Assembly (NCBI GenBank): GCA_947561585.1
Contig: CANNZV010002543.1
Coordinates: forward strand, 1 to 64,000
Origin: Caprella mutica
Lineage: Eukaryota > Arthropoda > Malacostraca > Amphipoda > Caprellidae
Direction: 5' to 3'
DNA: 64,000 nucleotides
The notes below the pieces were generated by a model that was not told the DNA's origin, searched no databases, and was given only the letters and a program-made list of their open reading frames with translations. Shown in pieces: positions 25,871-37,435 of the stretch (its first letter is position 1; the number at the start of each line of letters is the position of its first letter). The position numbers were made by a program, and so were the translations under genes.

Positions 25871-26984
25871 TAAATTATTATTCATCTAGTTTCTAATTAA
25901 ATGTTTCTTTTATAATAATTAAAACTTGTCCCATAGAGCAACTTAAGTCTCTGGGTCCTTTTTATATGTATTTCTTAACTTGAGGGATAATATTTGAATT
26001 CTATGCAACTGACTTTAAATGGTAAGGGTTTTAGGAAAGTAAATAAAACACAAGATAGGTTCCTGAATGATTGCAATCTGATATAAATTGAAATAGCTTA
26101 AAGTTCTAAGACTTACGCACAAGTCTTTAAAATAAAGGACGGTGGATTTTAAGAGTTATATCACCAATCACTAACACAGTGTTTAAATAAACTAGGGGTT
26201 TGAGTACCCAGCTCACAACGCCCTCTTGGCGTGGCCAAGTTCCAACCGACGAAGTCAGTCTGGACTGAACCAAGAACTAAAAAATGAACGCGTTAGCTAG
26301 ATGTTGTCTGCTTAAGTAGGACTGACAAGGAGTGTTCAACCTTCCAGTGGATGAATACACTTCTGTTAAGGTGCTGATAGTACTTTGCAAATATGTTTTT
26401 CTACTCACAGCAGATAGAAATAACACATAATGCATTATTTGAATTTAACACGCAAGTGTTAATGGCTTTGAATACGAATAACATATACATCGAACAGATT
26501 TACTGATAGTTATTTTGGTAAATCCTGATTTTCTAATAAACATTCAATTTAACTTTACTATTTCAGAATCTATTGTTAGCTTAATACATGATCAGAAATG
26601 TTACAAGTTTCCTAACTATTAATTAAGTATTAAAATTAGAATAATTGAAATACTTACTTAGGTAATTACAAAATTCTAATTAAATTAATTAAGTACTAAT
26701 TTCAATTCTATCTATATTTAAAAGTTATATATCTTCGTTACAAAGTTCATGAAGTTATATAACTGAGAACAAATTAATAAAGTTATATTTAGAATTACAA
26801 ATTATAAATTTGTGTTCTGAGGTTACAAGTTATACTAGCAGCTCACATCAAAATCTATTCGTTTATAATTATATTCGAGCGATAACGAGAATAACATGAT
26901 CATAAATTATTTAAGTGGCATTTCCTCCTAGTGAACAGTTGTGCAGGATTAAAGATTGTGCCTGATTAAAGATTACCATAATTA
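25871..26984. other. Unidentified 1.1-kb segment between two LINE fragments
   Basis: It lies between the endonuclease C-part (ends about 25870) and an endonuclease N-part (26985-27425). It is AT-rich, with a more GC-rich patch at about 26200-26360 ('CAACGCCCTCTTGGCGTGGC'). No inverted ends, paired repeats or coding frame were recognised. It may be a separate insertion, such as an unrecognised LTR, or spacer between two unrelated LINE copies. Confidence 0.4.
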
Positions 26985-27425
26985 TAGAAAATGAAAGATT
27001 ATGTAAAGATATACTTTCAGCGTATTAACAACTGTCGATTGATAATAACCACCACCTCTCCTCCCATCATTCCTCACCACATGGTGTGGACTGATCCACT
27101 GAAATCCATCAAATTGACCGACACATCGTCCAACCAAGTTTCTGGAAACAAACTAAATCGAATTTCAAATTAAGTGTCGATAATTAAACATGTAATCTCA
27201 TCCACTTTTGGATATAAAGAGCGAATGTTGATGTGCATTAAATTCAAATTTCTTTCATTATCACCATAGGTTTTTATTAAACTCTGACACTGAATAATAC
27301 GACGACCTAATAATGGAATTTAAGGTAGGATAAGAATCGTTCATCTCTCTCAGCACTTCAATCAACTCATTCTCGTCCTCACCCATCACAGTATATAAAC
27401 CATTGACTAGACAGCATAGTAATTT
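26985..27425 (-). pseudogene. LINE relic: N-terminal endonuclease part
   Basis: Read on the minus strand, this has 'LMHINIRSLYPKVDEI' followed by 'PETWLDDVSVN', the start of an apurinic-type endonuclease domain of LINE ORF2. 'GGEVVVIINRQLLIR' comes next, where GGG-V-I-Y-V is normal. The upstream reading 'VMGEDENELIEVLREMND' is in another frame, so at least one frameshift and several stops break it. Because its GGV-like segment overlaps the one at about 25850, it may come from a different copy than 23187-25870. The Harbinger-type element cuts off its 5' side. Confidence 0.75.
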
Positions 27426-27708
27426 AATCACTGGGTACAACTGTTAAGCTTAACACACGTTTATAAACAAATATTGCAATAAAATAATAAATACCAAAGT
27501 AAAGGTGCATTCACACCAAAAGAAGTTGAGCAGGCAGGCAGTATTTGAGAAACACGGTAATGCATTGGAGCGTTCACACCAAAAGCAGGTGGTTGAGCGG
27601 CCAGGCGCGGTTAGCAAAGCTGCTAGCTGTTGCCGTGAGATGCGATCGATTCCTGCTCCTAACCGCTGCTCTGCAGGCTGCCAGATGTGCGATTAGTGTC
27701 AATTAGTG

Positions 27709-27715
27709 TATAAAG
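27709..27715 (+). promoter_or_regulatory. Putative TATA box of the element's relic gene
   Basis: TATAAAG lies 34 bases before the last base of the gap to the ATG at 27749. The spacing would give a very short leader. Inference from position only. Confidence 0.35.
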
Positions 27716-27748
27716 AGGCGTCGAAGAGAGAAGTTGTGAACAATCGCT

Positions 27749-27902
27749 ATGGATATTGAGCAGCTAATTTCAAGAAGTATTTGAATGCAAAGCTAACAGG
27801 CGTTCATCTAAACCGAAACATAGCGACTGGAACTATACCAAACCAATGGAGGAAAATTGGACAGATATTGATATGAAATCACAAGATTTTGATATGAAAT
27901 AA
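27749..27902 (+). pseudogene. Broken short coding frame inside the Harbinger-type element
   Basis: It starts ATG as MDIEQLISRSI then stops at 27782-27784. A shifted frame continues as 'KANRRSSKPKHSDWNYTKP' and 'MEENWTDIDMKSQDFDMK' to a TAA at 27900-27902, immediately followed by AATAAA-like sequence. The composition is hydrophilic. I do not recognise a family. It could be the N- and C-terminal remnants of an element-encoded accessory protein after a large internal deletion. Alternatively the resemblance to a gene is accidental. Confidence 0.35.
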
Positions 27903-29560
27903 ATGAATTTTTATTTAACTAAATAATTTTTATTTACTTCTGTATGATTGAATCGGTTTTATATTTTATTTCTTTATATATTTCACAATGATAAATGTAT
28001 TAATATCAATTTAATTCGACATTTTTTTTTTGTTAGAATGTCTAACTAATATAAATTACCTAATATTATGAAGTGAATCTGGTCATTGGAATTGTCGAAT
28101 GTATCTAGATTCACTCACAAAAAGTATCTAGATACACTTACTAATAAAAAATTTTAAGATACAAATAAGTACAATGTACTCTAATTTACCCATAAATAAA
28201 TTTCTATTTACAACCATATGCAATAGTTTAAACTTTATAAAGAGTTCCAAGTGGAGAAGAATTGCACAAATATGATAAGTAATCAAATTGACGCTGTAAT
28301 AAAATTTTATTTTTATCAATGCTTTAATATGATAATAAATAAATGATATGATAATAATTCTATCTAAAAATATAAATTTATTTAAAAAATATAAAAATGT
28401 TACATTTTACATAACAATTAACAGAGAAGAAATTCATCAATTCTATAAATAATATTTCTAATTCTAACTAGCTTTTATGAATATAAAGTGAACGACCGCC
28501 AGATAAAAACTGCTTCATCAACTGCTCGCGGTGTGAAGGGCACACTGCTCAACTGCTTGCCAGCCTGCCTGCCTGCCTGCTCAACTGCTTTTGGTGTGAA
28601 TGCACCCTAATGATTGAAGTGACCAGACAATAAAGGTAGCTAGGCAGCAGCGGTGAAGAGGCAGCAACAATTATATTTATAATATGTATATATTTTATAT
28701 AATATATTATTTCGATTTATTCATCAATACAAAAAATTAAAACAGTCATTAATCATGATAATAATAAATTCATGAACCTAAGCAAAATTCATATTGCAAT
28801 CTTTATCTGCTACTGGACGGCAACAGTAAAATAATGAAGCTAAATACTTTGTTTAATGATATACAGGTAGGCCCCGCTTTTATTACAACAGGCCTTATAA
28901 ATATGTTATAATTTGGAGGCTTGTCTTAATATTATTACAGTACAAAAGCATAGAAAATGGAGATATTTTTTTTTTTAAGTTTGTTTATCTCGTTGCTACA
29001 ATAATCATCAATATTCTTTTTTTCAGGTTAGGTTATTAGAATCAGTATTGGTTCCGAAATAAATCTTATATAACAGAATATTTTACACAGAGACTGCATA
29101 GAATGCATACATGATACATGTCTATAATATATCACTGAACAAGTGATTGATATTAGATGTGATATAAAAGAATTAGCTAGACGTTGCTACTTTTTATTGA
29201 TACGTTTAATTATTTAAACAAAAGAACGTCCGACCTAGCAGACAGCTCCATATATCAAACCATATATAATTATTATTATTTACCTCTATTGTAATTGTTC
29301 TAATTTATTATTTACGTATCCATACATTTATTCTTGTAAGCACCCTGTTATTTCACTCATTATCTAATGCAAAATAATAAACGAGGTAAATAACATAAAG
29401 TTCAGTCAACCTGTTTAGCATATCGAATTTTATAACTTAAATCGATAGATAAGAATATCATGTATTCATATGAAATGTTCCGTCTTATATTGTATATTTA
29501 CTCCTAGCTATTAATGCAATAGTGAAATATAATATGAAATATATCCCATAAAGACTTTAA

Positions 29561-30090
29561 CCATAATAAGTTGGACTATCATAATGAATGGGAAGGTTTA
29601 AGTATGTGTTAAAAAGACACATTCATAAGCCTACGGTACTGTATTTTTTGTTAGTATACATACTAAACAAATGTGTATTAAATTTCAAGTGAAAATATTG
29701 AACACATGAAGAGAAATAAATACACAGGTATATAAGACATTGGCAACTGAGAGAGCAAAGCTGTGATTGAGTGGAGTGTGACCCAATCATAGCACGTGCA
29801 TGTGTCTGTACTCCATGAAAATGTAGACAGAAGTCTGTTGAGTGGTTAGCTAGCTGTATTTCTACATTGCTACACATCACCACAGTACAATTAATTTCCT
29901 ATTTTATGTCCTTTACGCTGATTCACGACGATACGTTTATATTTTTTTAATTTTAAAATACAAAAAATGTATTTGGTATACATGTAGGAACAAAGTCAAA
30001 AAAGGCTGGCAAAATTGAAGGAATGGCATGAAAGATGTAGGATAATTTAAAAAGGATGTGCCTAGAAAACACACGTAAAACTAATTAGGG
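29561..30090 (+). mobile_element. piggyBac-type MITE, copy 2
   Basis: Left TTAA (29557-29560) then CCATAATAAGTTGGAC; right ACTAATTAGGG then TTGA (30091-30094). The body aligns with copy 1, including the hairpin near 29755-29795. The intact family-A element at 3968-5022 shows the empty site, 'CACTTTAAGATAAAAAATG'. That supports insertion at TTAA. Confidence 0.8.
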
Positions 30091-30658
30091 TTGAAACACA
30101 AAATTAAACAATTTGTGGACGAATTGTTCGTGGACGAAATGTCCGTGGATTTAATTCCCGTTGGGTTAAATGACAGTGGAGGAAATATCTGTAGACGAAA
30201 TGTCATAGATCCATTCGTAAAATGTGCTTCGATTCATATTTTTTAACTAGAAATCCTATGTTTCTTTCATTTTCTTAATCGGATTATTTAAAAATATTTT
30301 TATGTGAGTGATTTCTTTATTAAAAAGTTATGCTTTATGAAATTCGAACCGGAACCTGGATACATTTTCGAGCTTTTGCAAAAATATGGATCAGTGTAAA
30401 TTCATCGCAGTAAATTCATCGCGGTAAATTCATCGCATGGTAAATTCATCGCATGGTAAATTCATCGCGTGGTAAATTCATCGCATGGTAAATTCATTGC
30501 ATGGTAAATTCATCGCATGGTAATTTCATCGCAGGTAAATTCATCGCATAATAAATCATCGATGAACTATACAAGGAAGGTAGATGATACAAAAAATAGA
30601 AAGGTAAATAAAAGATGATTTTTTTTATATAAAGACATTGAAACGTTACAAACAATAT

Positions 30659-31878
30659 GGTGCACCGACAATTGGGCCTAGGACAATTGAGCCCCAGGAA
30701 AATTGGTCCCAAGGACAATTGTGCTCACGACAATTGGGCTCACGACAATTGGGCTCCAAAACAATTGAACCCAGAAAAAATTGGGCAGAAGACACAATAA
30801 AGAAGTGTTACTTTGTTATTATTAGGGTAGTGACAATATTATATTTGAAATATGTTTTATATTCTCAAAAATATGTTTGTAGTTTTTAAATTTATTTGCT
30901 AACTAGGTAAGGTGTATATTAACAAGCCCGTTAAATCACATTTGTATACTAATCTCATGTTTCGGTGTAATGAAAATCTTTGAAGTATTTAAATAATTTT
31001 TATTAACTTGAATCATGTCATGTGAATTTTAAAGATTTTCGTTACATTGAACTAAGAAAAATTGAAAAGTTGTAAGGATAAAATGAGATTGTGAAAATAC
31101 ATTTGTAATACTAATTTATGAAACTCTTCTATATTGAACACTGAACAGGTTTCAACAAATTCACATTAACTTTAATTTTACTTGTATGATCCAATAATTT
31201 CAGCATGTCTTGGTGGCCCACAGCCTTCATTAAATACCCACATTCTTATTTTCTATTGTCACTTCATCTTAATACCCACATTCATATTTTCTATTGTCAC
31301 TTCATCTTAATACCCACATTCATATTTTCTATTGTCACTTCATCTTAATACCCACATTCTTATTTTCTATTGTCACTTCATCTTAATAGCTACATTCTTA
31401 TTTTCTATTGGCTACATCCTAACTCATTCACTATACAGGAGTTCACTATAGAGGTACTGTAACTAGGAAATATGATGCTTACTTGACCTATCTCAGAACA
31501 GAAAATTATAGTAATATAAAAGAATAAAACCATTATACAGGAGTTCACTATATTAGAGGTACTGTAACTAGGATATGAATATCTTCTATTGAAAGATATA
31601 TGTGTTTCATTACAAGAATGTTTTTTCATATTAGGAATATTCTATATTTTAATTATGCTCAGGACTACATTTTTACATCAAACGCATATTGTCACATCCC
31701 TAGTTATTACGGTAGCAATGGTCTTTAATTAGGTTGATACTGTAGACTCTGAAAAAATGGGCAAATAATATATTGGTCCTTAGGCCCAATTGTCGTAGGC
31801 TCAATTGTCCGGGGTCCAATTATCGTGGGGCCTAATTGTCCTGGACCCAATTGTCTTGTGCCCAATTGTCGGTCAACG
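30659..31878. mobile_element. FB-like element, family C, inside composite copy 1
   Basis: The left array (30659 to about 30785) and right array (about 31780-31878) carry 15-bp units of the type GACAATTGGGCTCAC in opposite orientations. Termini read inward are GGTGCACCGACAATTG and CGTTGACCGACAATTG. Flanks AAACAATAT (30650-30658) and AAATAATAT (31879-31887) match at 8 of 9. The interior holds a 38-bp minisatellite (31239-31420) and no gene. Confidence 0.85.
31239..31420. repeat. 38-bp minisatellite, about 4.7 copies
   Basis: The unit is CACATTCTTATTTTCTATTG followed by TCACTTCATCTTAATACC, period 38. The homologous place in composite copy 2 (about 49130-49200) has only about one unit in diverged form, so the array expanded after the copies separated, or contracted there. 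Confidence 0.9.
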
Positions 31879-32639
31879 AAATAATATATGGATATGTTGC
31901 TAAAGCAAACCGTTAATATTAGGATTAAATTCTATCGTTACTACTTCACAAAAAATATATCTAAATTACTTTTAAAAAGATAAATTGTTTTCAATGACTC
32001 TTAAATAATTAAAAAACCGGGTTCCCATTTACTGAGGCAATTATGCTTTGCTGATCATATTTTCAAAGAGGTGTAGCATTTACAGTTATGTTGTTCTTCA
32101 AACTATGAGTAGCTATACAAATACGTAATTTGAGAAATATAATAAATTTGAATTAAAGAAAAATATGCATAACTATAAAATAATAAATTAATGCAAGCGT
32201 ACTCACATAATAAATATTTTATAAATTAAATATTAATTGAATGATATACATGCGAAAATTATATGACATTCTATTACTAAAATCCAATCATTTAAAATAA
32301 ACTATCAGCATTGATTCGTACAAAAAAAGTTACCCTAATCCAGCGAAAAAGAAAGTAAGGTCGGCGCAATAATTTGCAAAAAGTATATTTAAGTTTATCA
32401 ATTTAATTTTATAATGTACCATGCGATGAATTTACCATGCGATGAATTTACAATGCGATGAATTTACCTCGCGATGAATTTACCATGCGATGAATTTACC
32501 TCACGATGAATTTACTATGCGATGAATTTACCACGCGATGAATTTACAATGCGATGAATTTACCATGCGATGAATTTACGGCGATGAATTTACCGGCGAT
32601 GAATTCACCGCGATGAATTTACCGGATACCCAAAAATAT

Positions 32640-32984
32640 ATTCCTTTTTCTATATGTGACTAAATTACTACAATAAATAACTAAATTTGTCATATACTCA
32701 ATCTTTCTTAGATAAAATCGATTAAGGTATCAATAATCAATGCATTTCCCACTATTGAATACATGTTCCCAAATAGATTAGTAAGTAGTTGTCAGTAGAA
32801 GTTAATGTTTGCTAATTAGGGGTGTACAATTCATACCCTCAGCATGACCCTTCATTAGAGGGCATAAGAAACCCTGTGGGTGAACATTCAATCATACCAT
32901 GAAGTAACAACTGGTCCAGAAACAAAACCTCTTACGGTCCAACTGTTTGTGTGGAAATACTTCTGCAACATGTTTAGTTTTTTC
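32640..32984. other. AT-rich stretch between elements, nothing recognised
   Basis: It follows the right target duplication of composite copy 1. No array, RNA gene or coding frame was seen. Confidence 0.45.
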
Positions 32985-33595
32985 AACATTTATGGTATGA
33001 TGATTTAAACGAATATGGCATGAGACAAAATATCTATATATGGAGATGACGTTTAAGATGTTATCTGAATTAAGATTGAATATCTTTAAAAAATGTATCG
33101 CTCTATATTAAATTGTTTCAATATTTGTACATTATCAAAGCAACTGTAACCCCGCTCAGTGAAATCAGAACAAAAATATTGCATATATACATTGATCATT
33201 TTCGAAAAACTACTAAAGAAACATCAAAGAAAGTCAATCATCAGTTGTAACACCCTAAAATTTACAGATACGTACCCAAATAGTTTATGTTCCTCTAAAA
33301 ATAACCTCAGGCAAATATGGAGGCAAACACCTATTGTTGAAAATCATACATGATGTTCTTGATACATTAAATGGGACTCTAATTGATATCAACCAGCTGT
33401 CCACATCCGTGAGTGAATCATATAATATTAGGTTACTGAGAACTATTGGAAGATGATCACCACAAGATATCGCGATTGTGTCATCTGAATGGTGGACCAA
33501 TTTCATATTTCTACATTTGTAATGGAAGTCATTTACAGTTCATTAAGAATGAATAGTACTGAACCGAGAACTGATCGCTGAAGTACTCCAAGATA
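32985..33595 (-). pseudogene. Degenerate LINE reverse-transcriptase fragment
   Basis: On the minus strand at about 33541-33595 the reading 'GVLQRSVLGSVLFILNEL' matches the GVPQGSVLGPLLF box of LINE reverse transcriptases. After a frameshift, 33285-33506 has 'VHHSDDTIAI', in place of Y-A-D-D-T, then 'VSRTSCMIFNNR', in place of the usual N-x-x-KT-x-x-M-x-F. Further on, a decayed 'CKF-stop-GVTTDD' stands where K-F-L-G-V-x-x-D is expected, and 'HFLKIFNLNSDNILNVISIY' resembles the C-terminal region. Many stops show it is long dead. It seems unlike the relic at 23187-25870 in detail and may be another clade. Confidence 0.6.
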
Positions 33596-34130
33596 ATAAA
33601 TTTTGTATTCTAATTACTCCTCATATACTCTCACTTTACAATGCATATTTGTAAAATTGTGTGAGGACTGTAATTTATACAGTCATCCTAATTAATTGAA
33701 TAATTAAAAGTCATCCAAATTATATAAGAGCCCAAATTTTCAAGTTACTTCACTCTGCTAATTACTAGAAATATACGATAGCTGATTTACTCGTATTTTT
33801 CTATTATATTATGAAAAATGGAACAGTCGAGAATAGTAAAATATGAATTTCGGAAAATAAGTAATCTTTAATTTCGCTCCAGCATTATAGCGAATTAAAT
33901 TGGAACGTGAGGGAAATTCCTTCTTATGTCGATTATAAAACACATTCAATTGGTTATGAAAATATTTCCACTGACTTACTGTTTATATTCTGTTAATTTT
34001 ATAGAGCACGCTGTGAAGGGTCAGGGTCCTGGCAATGATGAATGATGTTAATAATAACATGGCAACTCATAAATCACATCTGATATTCTCATAATTCATC
34101 TCAATGCTGTCTGTGAGTTCTCTTTACACC
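33596..34130. other. AT-rich stretch, nothing recognised
   Basis: No array, RNA gene, element ends or supported coding frame. Confidence 0.45.
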
Positions 34131-34648
34131 AGTTACTAAACAGTCAATGTACAACAGTTACTAATGAGTCAATGAGCAACAGTTACTAATCAGTCAATGT
34201 ACAAGAGTCACTAAACAGTCAATGTACAAAAGACACTAAACAGTCAATGCACAACAGTCACTAAACTGTGATGGTTCTCCCTGTGGGGGGGGGGGGGGCT
34301 AACTAAGACTTGAGATAAGATGTGTATCTTATGCGAGCCAATTGGTAACTAACTTTGAATGTTACTTACACACAATCATATAGGTTCGTGATAGCAGTTA
34401 TGCATACACAATTAATGTGTTTGCATCACCACAAAACAGACAAAGCACAAACGTTACTAAACACTCAATGCACAACAGTCACTAAACAGTAAATGTACAA
34501 GAGTCACTAAACAATCAATGTACAAGAGTCACTAAACAGTCTATGTACAAGAGTCACTTAACAGTCAATGTACAAGAGTCACTAAAAAGTCAATGCACAA
34601 GAGTCACTAAACAGTTAATGTACAAGAGTCACTAAACAGTCAATGTAG
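34131..34648. repeat. 25-bp minisatellite interrupted by a G14 run and unrelated DNA
   Basis: Units such as TACAAGAGTCACTAAACAGT followed by CAATG repeat every 25 bases at about 34131-34268 and again at 34434-34648. The intervening 165 bases include a run of 14 G (34285-34298) and resemble nothing else in the window. A homopolymer of this length is prone to length change and sequencing error. Confidence 0.9.
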
Positions 34649-37309
34649 AATAATCACTTATCTACCACAATGAAGTACAGACACTCTGTATATCATGGGA
34701 CAGTGAAATATGCTATCTGCTGGAGTAACTCTACAGTACTCAGACACTTACAGTTTTTTTGGAAGGTAAGTGTTCCAGAGATCATTTATATAAAAAGTTT
34801 TGATTAGTCGAATCCTTTTGTCCTTGAATTACCGATCGAAAGATACTATTTCATATTGCCCAATTTAGATTTAATATTAAAATTATATATATATTTAATA
34901 AACTTATTCCAATAGCATAGATAATTATTGTAGCAACTCGCATTCCAATCTGCAGAATAAGGAACTCTTTAAAAATGTTTCATGGGAATAATTCTGTATT
35001 TCTCCCCCTTCTTTTAATTTACCTAGAACTGAAGCCAAATTGAAGGAAGTCTTGGAGAACACTTTACCACTTTATTCAGTGTGGATTTACGATGAACTGT
35101 GTTATGAATCTTATCGCTACGTTTACTGGGTTTACCATTTTGATATTTTATTAGTGTAGTCTAAATTACATGGATGGTAACTGTATTATTATATTTTAAC
35201 TAAAACCTTTCAATTTTTCAATTTTGTGTATTCCATCTTCTCTGTTTTATCTCATTAATAATATTATAAATGGAAAACTCAATCGGAATCCTCAATATAT
35301 ATTCATGAGTGTTAAAAACATCTTCTGGTGGTAAGAACGCTAAGGCACCAATCATATTATCTTAAATTTAATTCAATAAATTATTATATACCCATCAAAC
35401 TTGTTTTATCAAACAATTATGAATTGTAAAGTACATCAAACTTTATGCATACAACAAAACCAAGTACTATCAACTAAATAGATTCAACTAATTCATATCA
35501 AAATATTTATAATAACGTTTTTGCTCCATTTAAATTAAAAAAATTGTGTTGAATTGACGAATTTTCCGAGAACGAATATTAGGTGACTGAATTTTCCGTG
35601 TATTTATCCTAGTAAGAAAATTTTAATAGTTGCCTATACTTTTTCCATTGGCGATGATTTGAAAAATCATCTATTTACGACAATGAATGAATCCCCGAGT
35701 TGCCGATTGTAATATTTCATAAATTTAGTAACCCAATTCTATATCGTATTTCGCCGGATATTACAGAGACAAGGTTTTGACGATAATATTTGAAATAATG
35801 TTTTCCTTTGGATGAAATACGAATTATATTACTTAATTAATTATCAATTTAAAAATGTTATATATAATTAACTTGTATCAAACCAATTATTTACTTAATT
35901 ATTTTAACAGAAAGAATTAGCGAAACACAGAATACCTTATAGATAATTCTCTCCATCTTCTATTATAATAAAAGATGTTTAATAGGATTGTAGAAAATTA
36001 TTTAAACTTAGTAAAAATTAAAACAATCATTAATTATGATAATAATAAATTCATGTAAATATAATTAGTAGTAATTATTGTACTTATTATTACATCTTTA
36101 AATGAAAAGACTTCAATTAAAATGATTACAATCCATTTTAATTCATTTTCTCATTCATGTTAATTTTTGTCATGTCGATTTTTGTTTATGTTTTTCGAAT
36201 CAGTTTACTGTTATTTCCGTAAGTCAACAAAAATTCAATGGAAATTATAATAAATATAGGTCTCATAATTAAAAAAAATATTTATTTACTTACTAAAACT
36301 GACTGTTTAATAATAAAGCTCTAGAATAGCAGTTGGCAATAATGTAGAATGTGATACGAGACAATATGGCTCTATTAGTCAAGTGAGCTCTTCTCTATTA
36401 CATTTATATTACATGAAGTGATACATACAGCTTTTAATAAATATTAAAATGTTTGTAGTTAAGCTCGCAATTGTTATATGAAAATCCAAATTAAATTATT
36501 AAATAGCAATTATATACACAATGAAAATGATAGTACGAAATATATATATTCTATATATACTGTTGTATAAAATACATATTAAAGTGAATTTCTTTGTTCA
36601 AATAAATATAGTACCATTATATATTATAAAAAAATGGTAAAATTTGTTCATTGCATTAAATATCTCGTGTATCTATCTACACTGTTTATTATATTTTAAA
36701 TTGTCATTATTATTTTATACTTTACATTTCACTGTGCGTTTTCATTTGCAATGGATGTTCTGTTTATAAGCTTCGAATTAATTAATTATTGTATGTTTCA
36801 CTTTCAGAGCATTCATATAATGACTATATTTCTCTATGATTTAATTCATTATTTTACTGTATAATTTTAAAATTAATGGAATGAAGATGTAGCAGAAAAT
36901 GTTTTCTATGCACTTTTACAATTTCTCTCCAAAAAAGTTTAATTTGCACACCTCCTATTGTACCTTAATGTCAGTGAGTACTATTAGATATAATACCACC
37001 AAAAACAGTTCTAAAGTAAATGCTTAAAACTCAAAAAGTGATTGGTGTAAAAAGATGCAAATAAAAGCACATAAAAGAGTATGACTTCATAACAATTGCA
37101 CGAAATGACTACCTCCCAGCATAATTCAGAAATTAATCTTTATGTCAAAATTAACTACTACTTCAACTAATAAATCTTGGTTACTTCACATATGACTGGC
37201 TCCAAGTATTCAATCAAGATTGGTTTAGATTTAAATACCTTCCTCTTAACCTAACTGGCCAGGGAAAATAAATTCGGTGCGAAATATCCTTCTTCTTTCC
37301 AATTTAAAA
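34649..37309. other. AT-rich stretch, nothing recognised
   Basis: A 50-base segment at about 36006-36056 ('AAATTAAAACAATCATTAAT') is similar to 28734-28780. No gene, RNA or element ends are seen. Confidence 0.5.
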
Positions 37310-37435
37310 TAGGAGCAGGTTCAAGGCAACAGTTAAGCCAATCGAAGTGGTCACCACGGCAGTCAGGGTGCAGCGAGAGCGCAGCGTGGAAGCCAAACTG
37401 ACCGCTTTGGGGCTAATTCCACTCTTTCAACTATT
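37310..37435 (+). repeat. Half copy of the GC-rich foldback MITE
   Basis: Starts TAGGAGCAGGTTCAAGGCA and follows the left arm of 17939-18363 through 'CACGGCAGTC', 'GCAGCGAGAG' and 'GCCAAACTGACCGCTTTGGG', then stops. The right arm is absent. The minus-strand frame 37363-37545 overlaps it and is not a gene. Confidence 0.7.

Larger units (their letters stand above)
27503..28607. mobile_element. Harbinger-type element with a peptide-gene relic
   Basis: The ends read GGTGCATTCACACCAAAAG inward on both sides. The flanks are TAA at 27500-27502 and at 28608-28610, a 3-bp TWA duplication typical of PIF/Harbinger. Both subterminal regions repeat the motif TTCACACC and are rich in GGCAGGCA-like repeats. 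The interior (27700-27915) has a TATA box, a broken short coding frame and an AATAAA-like signal. The rest is AT-rich. No transposase survives. At 1,105 bp it is non-autonomous. It sits in what appears to be the 5' part of a LINE. Confidence 0.75.
23120..30212. mobile_element. FB-like element, family A, split by nested insertions
   Basis: The left array (about 23120-23180) and right array (about 30110-30205) are family-A ends. Sequence from about 28680 to 29560 aligns piecewise with the interior of the intact copy at 3968-5022 (for example 'GTTTAGCATATC' and 'GAAATATATCCCAT'). The two halves are separated by LINE relics (23187-27425) and a Harbinger-type element (27503-28607). A piggyBac-type MITE (29561-30090) splits the right half. 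The right terminus, read inward, is GGATCTATGACATTTCG, like the intact copy's. No target duplication is recognisable. That the halves were once one element is inference from order and homology. Confidence 0.6.
30388..32630. mobile_element. FB-like element, family B, carrying a family-C element (composite copy 1)
   Basis: A 2,243-bp element bounded by a perfect 9-bp duplication, CAAAAATAT, at 30379-30387 and 32631-32639. The left array (30388 to about 30560) and right array (32417 to about 32628) consist of 16-bp units GGTAAATTCATCGCRT in opposite orientations. The terminal sequences are GGATCAGTGTAAATTC on the left and GGTATCCGGTAAATTC on the right, read inward. A family-C element occupies 30659-31878. 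No transposase frame was found. Frames at 30494-30889 are readings through the arrays. A second copy in inverse orientation lies at 47863-50090. Confidence 0.9.
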
